DNA from: Streblospio benedicti
Lineage: Eukaryota > Annelida > Polychaeta > Spionida > Spionidae
Length of the DNA: 64,000 nt
NCBI GenBank assembly: GCA_019095985.1
Contig: CM032669.1
Coordinates: 12,860,545 to 12,924,544, forward strand
Reading direction: 5' to 3'
The notes under the pieces were generated by a model. That model was not told the origin of the DNA. It saw only the letters and a program-made list of their open reading frames with translations, and made no database searches. How positions within the stretch are numbered: the first letter of the stretch is position 1; each line of letters starts with the position of its first letter. Of the stretch, positions 59,099 through 64,000 are shown piece by piece. Position numbers and translations under genes: made by a program.

Positions 59099-61632
59099 TG
59101 GTTCAAAGTATTAAACTGTATATTTATATACATATACCAGGATAGATGAATCTTCAGTTTTATGATATATACAATATTGCATGTGATCTTAAGATCACAC
59201 CTAGGTTACCTCAAGTCTACAAAAAGCAAGCAATAGACATTCAGATCAGGCCATGCAGTAGTATATAAGTTAAAAAAGTCTTGCCTTTCACACTCCATTT
59301 CAAGCAGATCACTAAGCCCAGTGGCACTGCTTCCTTGCTTGGTGGCTCATATAAGTACAGAAGCAAAGCAACTTTTCCATCAGTTATTCTCTGAAAGTTC
59401 ATGAGTAAAGTTGCATATTATTTATACTCCTCACAAGTCTTTTAAAATGACAATATATTAGACATCACCATATTTTGATTACTTCTGTATGTTGCTTGAA
59501 CATTTCTGTTTGTGCTGCTGATTGAATTAAAATTGTATTTTTAAGCCGGCAACAGAGTTGCAAAGGCTTATAGCAAGCGAGTTCACTTTCTTGGAAGTTG
59601 ACCGCATTAAGCACTGAAACGGCAATCAGTACGCTGCCTGCAAAATCAGTTCCCGCTGCCGGCCCAATCCGCGCATTATATCAATTATCACCAAATTTCA
59701 TATTTAGCTTCATCATACCAGATTAGATTTTGATGTACTTTAGCCCACTTTTGATGAAGTTACGATGTGTTTTTATTTTCATTCTGATTAGATGTATTGC
59801 CTTTCTGCAATATTCTTTTAATATACATGTATGTATTTAATCACTAATTTTATAATTGGTTGGTGTAAAAGGGCCTGATCTAGGAGCGGGAGATTTTTGG
59901 CGTTCAAACGACTACTTGTTAATAGTTAAACTCACAGGTTAATCAATAAAACATCAGTGAAAGTAATTTAAAAGTATGTGTACAACTCAAGGTGAAACAT
60001 ATAATGCTCAATTATATAATATATTATAGTCATGAATCATAAAAGTCTCTAGTAAAGTAGAGTCCGCTAGCTCCTTTGATACCAAAAACAAAAAGATAAT
60101 TCTCAGATCTAGAATCTACCGGTATATTTTCCATTTATAGACATGAAGGGAATATGAACTATATAAAGGAAAAGCCTATTTTTTTCACCCACACTTGAAA
60201 GTCTCGTTACCTATACAAATGTGATGCCTGTATTGATCCAAGTGTGGATCTATTAACACAAGCGTCGCAGTCGTTTACTCACAAGTTAGCGGCACCACGG
60301 CATAGCAACTGCTGTATCAGTATAAGGCATTGTTGATGTTTATGCATGTTTTCTAGTTAACAATGATGGATATTCAATTGCATTTTTGAAAAGAATAAAC
60401 CCGAAGGTCAGTTGAATGTGTTTTGTTGCATATATGCATACAAATTTCATTTGAATTAAGAATTCAGAATTCGTTTTGAAATGCAAGATCCATGATTAGC
60501 AGTGGTTGTGGGATCAGTTATGACTTTTAGTGTGTCACTACATGAGATTACTAGTGTAATATGCAAGAAATACAACGTGAAATTCAGCTAAGCTTTGTGC
60601 GACAAATTCAGCATCCATGTCTTTTCTTCTTTCAGAATACTTCAAAAAAGGATAATGAAGAATAATTACATATTTTGAGGATATCCAAAAACGGTGAGTC
60701 AAGTCTACAATATCTACTTGACTACTCTATCATAATAGTCATATCATCTTGATGTGATAAACTACATTAATTGGTTTTGAAAGTTGAACCTTTCAATGAG
60801 TCCACACGTAATAAATCCTGTTATGATCATATTATGTATCATTGTGTTGTATGGAAGCGGTGGAGTGAGTGGAGACCTTGGAGGGTTTGGACTGTAAAAC
60901 TTATGTGGGTATGTTGAGCTTCACATAAGTGACAACAACATGGTAACATGATAGTTAGCAAAAAAGCATCATAGAAAAAACCCCACCAAAGTTCAACGCT
61001 CCTCATGTGATTGATTTTTCCATGTCTATGAATAATAATAAGAGTCTATGTAAATGACTGCATGGATCTTCGTTGATCTGTAACTAAATGTGAATGATCA
61101 ATATTCCCAACTTCATGATAAAGCGCGTTCACTCAGGTGTGACTACACTCTATAGAGAAGTATTCCTTGATTATTTGGGGTTACTTTTTTATGTTACCTA
61201 CGAATGAATAACAAAACCACAATGGTATTTTTCCGTGAGCGGTGCAAGATGTTGGAAGGAGCATTTATACACCTTGATTGCCAAAAGTCCAATTTAGCAA
61301 TATCACCTATAGCTATGTGTTAATATTTAATGAGTTTTATAGCCTGGGTATTGTGAGACTCCAACAACAATCCAGCCTGGTCTATTTTTAAATGGGTACA
61401 CTAATATTTACAAGAAATGTACATGCTTATGGGGAGACACTTTTCAAAATGACAATAGTCAAGAAATATGATACGTCTAAGTTTTATATTTACATTTTGA
61501 TTTTATTTGTCATCGACTGAATTTTTTGTCCACCTCGAAAGTAACACCTGCAAATAATAAAGTAAGAAGGCTCTGCTCAAAGAAAGGAAGGATTTGATTG
61601 ATTATTGTATTAATGATGCAGGCAACGTCACA
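59099..61632. other. Non-coding stretch; possible 5' untranslated exon at its end
   Basis: No coding sequence seen. Just before 61621 an acceptor-like site (TTGTATTAATGATGCAG) precedes the first codon of the next gene, so its 5' untranslated leader is probably spliced and the promoter is further upstream, somewhere in this stretch. Confidence 0.4.
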
Positions 61633-62546
61633 ATGAGTGACGAAAAGAAAGAGAAGAAAAAGAAGAGGAGGAGGAAGGTGCAACCTGAGGATGGGTCTGA
61701 GGAAGGCTCCTTCGACAACTTAGGCTTTACGGAAAAAAGCGAACAGTACATGAAAAACATCAACAGGTCAGTTCATCATGGGTATATTGTAATTAATGGC
61801 CTTGTGTGTGTCTTTACTTGGTGGATAGATTTTTTATCCAAGTCTATAGGGCTACATGTATATCACATTAAACCACTGCTGGTGAATATGTGCCACAGTG
61901 TTAGTGGTTCAAGGTTCGAGTCCCAGCACGGGCAATGTAATATAGTTCTATAAACCTGGAGAAAGTATCTTCAAGATGAAAAGGTCAGCCAATATCCACA
62001 GTTTAGATGTTGTAGACGATATGATTATCTTAGTGGTAAGATCACCTTATTAATGTACAATTTTTGTTTTTGCTTTTTAGAGTGATTGTTAGCTGTAGTG
62101 CATGTAGATGAAATGCAAGTGTATAGACAGACGTTTATAGACATTTTAAGTTCACCATTAGACATTTTAAGTTCACCATATTCAAACATACAATTTCCCT
62201 TTTTCTCTCCAATTTATCAATTATTATCAAATATCTTGAGAACGTAAATACGTCCTCATTCATAAAGTAGTGATGCACTTATTCAGCACAGCTTTCAACT
62301 AATCAGAATGGAGTATGATTCCCATATTAGAAAAAAAATAAGTGATCATAAAGTAAGTGCATGTGTTTATTTCTTCCTTCAGCAGTAACAGTGCCGAAAA
62401 ACCCAGCAAAGGTACCAACAAATTTAAAGAGGTGGCCAGGAAGTCTCTGAAGTTTGGAAATGGCTTACAAGTGATTGCAAATGTAAAGAAGCATGCAGCG
62501 AAATGGAAAGATTACATTACAAGTCGGCGTGCGATGCCAGAAAGTG
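61633..62546 (+). CDS. Unrecognised gene, first two coding exons (continues past window)
   Basis: Exon 1 (61633-61766) starts MSDEKKEKKKKRRRKV and goes on with acidic and Ser/Gly residues to TEKSEQYMKNIN, ending at a GTCAGT donor. Exon 2 (62383-62546) follows a TTCTTCCTTCAG acceptor in matching phase and reads SNSAEKPSKGTNKFKEVARK, then LKFGNGLQVIANVKKHAAKW and KDYITSRRAMPESG, ending at GTCAGT. The N-terminus is a strong poly-basic tract, like the cytosolic or nuclear tails of many proteins; the second exon looks amphipathic and helical. There is no signal peptide or membrane segment. I do not recognise the family. Further exons were not found in 62547-64000, so the gene probably extends to the right. 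Confidence 0.55.
61880..61945 (+). mobile_element. Possible SINE head with Pol III B box
   Basis: GGTTCGAGTCC preceded by GTGCCACAGTGTTAGTGG resembles the B-box half of a tRNA-derived SINE. It lies in the intron between the two exons of the unrecognised gene. The A box is weak. Confidence 0.3.
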
Positions 62547-63224
62547 GTCAGTGTATTGATATAGCATAAAAAAAGCAGTCTTGTGCGCAACAGAAATCTA
62601 GCGGCCACCCAAGAAATCTGAATTCACACATAATCAACCCCCAATGTGTCCAACTGTTTAACTCATCTCTGAGGTGACCACAATCTCTGGGTCTCAACTT
62701 CATCGTTAACCTAATTTAACCTATAATTATAGTAGCCTGATCAATTGAGGTCAAAGCAGAGCATTTAACTTACAACTGGGTAAATTCAATAATGTTTGTA
62801 ATGGGTAGAACCCTTCTGGGGGGGCCGCACAGCCTGCTAAGACAAACGGTTTTCAAAAGGTTATCTATAGATATGCTTGTCCACTCTTAACTGTACGTAA
62901 TCCCTCCATCATCCTATATTAAGGGGTTTAAAGCTCAGCCATATATCCAGTTTATAGTGGAGATTCAAATCCCTTGTTATTTGTGGAAGTGGGTCAACAT
63001 CTAAACAATCCAAAGCCCCACTGCCGAATATACTGCACATCTAGGACTAATAATTGAATCCAAGTGCACATATAACATATACGATACAAAATATGACTTC
63101 TTCTACTAGATAAATAATTGATATACCCCCTTTGAAACAAACAACTAAATGTTAAAATGTTTGCAGAAAAACATAACTTCGAATCCCCCTACACAGGCTT
63201 GGCTGTAGGCACTTGCATTGTCCA
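62547..63224. other. Non-coding stretch (intron or flank)
   Basis: No third exon identified. AT-rich with a G-run near 62817. Confidence 0.4.
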
Positions 63225-64000
63225 ACCATGTTTTCTATCTACCGGAAAAGTTCGAGCGAACTGACGGATGCGGACAGAAGCAAAGCTAGAAATCTGCCCT
63301 CCGGATTTTGTCCGGGGCAGATTTAAAAAAGAACATTGACATAATGACTTTCAAGAACAGTAATTGATGCATGTACACGTCGAAAAACATTTAAGTTTTA
63401 CCATCACATAGATAGATTGGTATACATAAATAATTATGGGAGAAATAATTTAGGGCAATGAATTTTGTGGTGAATATTCAACTTGACTCGTCTTGTCACT
63501 ATAAAAAAAATGTAATGTGCTTTTTTTCCTACTTTAGGTCTCAGAATTCACTTTTCTTAGATGTAGACATACTTGATCAACTGATCGTGTTGGCCTTTCC
63601 CACTTAAAGACAACATAACATTCTGAATAGGATAATGCCATGTACTTGCACCCAAATTATTAGGTTTATCATGATCCAGAGAAGATCCATAGGTAGCTTT
63701 TATAGTGTATGCCCTTTTTTAGTGTTTCTGTTCACATAAAAGAAATGATTCTTTTATGAATTTGCTTGCAAAGTGTCTGGCCACAAAAATATATCATGTT
63801 GATTTGTTTGTACAGAACCTGAAGCAAAAAACTAATGTAAACAATATGAAACACTATTTATGCATATGTAGATGCAACTTATGTGAGAATATAAAAATTA
63901 GAAATTTAGTTTTAATATTTATATGGCATATCAATGTTACTTGATATGACTGAATGAGTTCATTATGATGGATTACCAATATTTTGAAGAAAAATGTTTG
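63225..64000 (-). repeat. Long inverted repeat, right copy (cut by window end)
   Basis: Complement of 54476-55200 with scattered substitutions and indels. It carries the hairpin 63290-63324, where the two stem halves AATCTGCCC / GGGCAGATT differ from those of the left copy yet still pair. It reaches the last base of the window. Confidence 0.85.

Overview
The window is about 64 kb of AT-rich animal DNA from a draft assembly, with two 100-base N gaps. The repeat content (DIRS-type, Penelope-like, Ty3/Gypsy, several non-LTR clades, Helitron, piggyBac-like and hAT-like elements), many short introns and tandem C2H2 zinc-finger genes suggest an invertebrate metazoan, perhaps a deuterostome such as a hemichordate, echinoderm or lancelet. 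The species cannot be named from the sequence alone.

Layout. From 0.7 to 8.6 kb there is a segmental duplication of C2H2 zinc-finger genes on the minus strand: one open seven-finger frame (5767-6378) and two degraded relatives, with a shared flank. From 8.6 to 31.8 kb there is no confirmed host gene. This stretch is a repeat landscape: a Helitron with both canonical ends (15077-16143), two related TTAA-flanked piggyBac-like elements (17.4-18.6 and 25.3-26.2 kb), an hAT-like composite (22402-24296), a pure CTG tract, LINE 3' ends, and Penelope-like and Ty3/Gypsy fossils. One orphan exon candidate lies at 13602-13686 (minus).

From 31.96 to 53.04 kb on the plus strand lies an N-sulfoglucosamine sulfohydrolase (SGSH, lysosomal heparan N-sulfatase) gene. 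Twelve exon pieces can be placed by eye, with consistent splice phases and all main catalytic motifs. A perfect NRF1-type palindrome lies about 50 bases before the start. Intron 6 holds an intronless COQ5 copy on the opposite strand with one in-frame stop. The penultimate SGSH exon is cut after seven codons by the 3' end of an L1/Tx1-like LINE. About 90-100 codons are not found before the last exon, and an apparently whole DIRS-type tyrosine-recombinase retrotransposon (about 46.09-52.18 kb) lies in the same interval.

From 53 to 64 kb there is an intronless frame equal to the C-terminal half of FEM1 (CUL2 E3 substrate receptor), a Penelope-like fragment, and the first coding exons of a lysine-rich gene that I do not recognise and that appears to run off the window. 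A pair of long inverted repeats (54476-55200 and 63225-64000) brackets these genes and carries a hairpin that differs between copies while still pairing.

The host genes do not form a pathway. SGSH is lysosomal, COQ5 mitochondrial and FEM1 part of the ubiquitin system. What links them is genome dynamics: duplication, retrocopying and insertion into introns and one exon. All identities and boundaries are from reading by eye; no database search or alignment was run.
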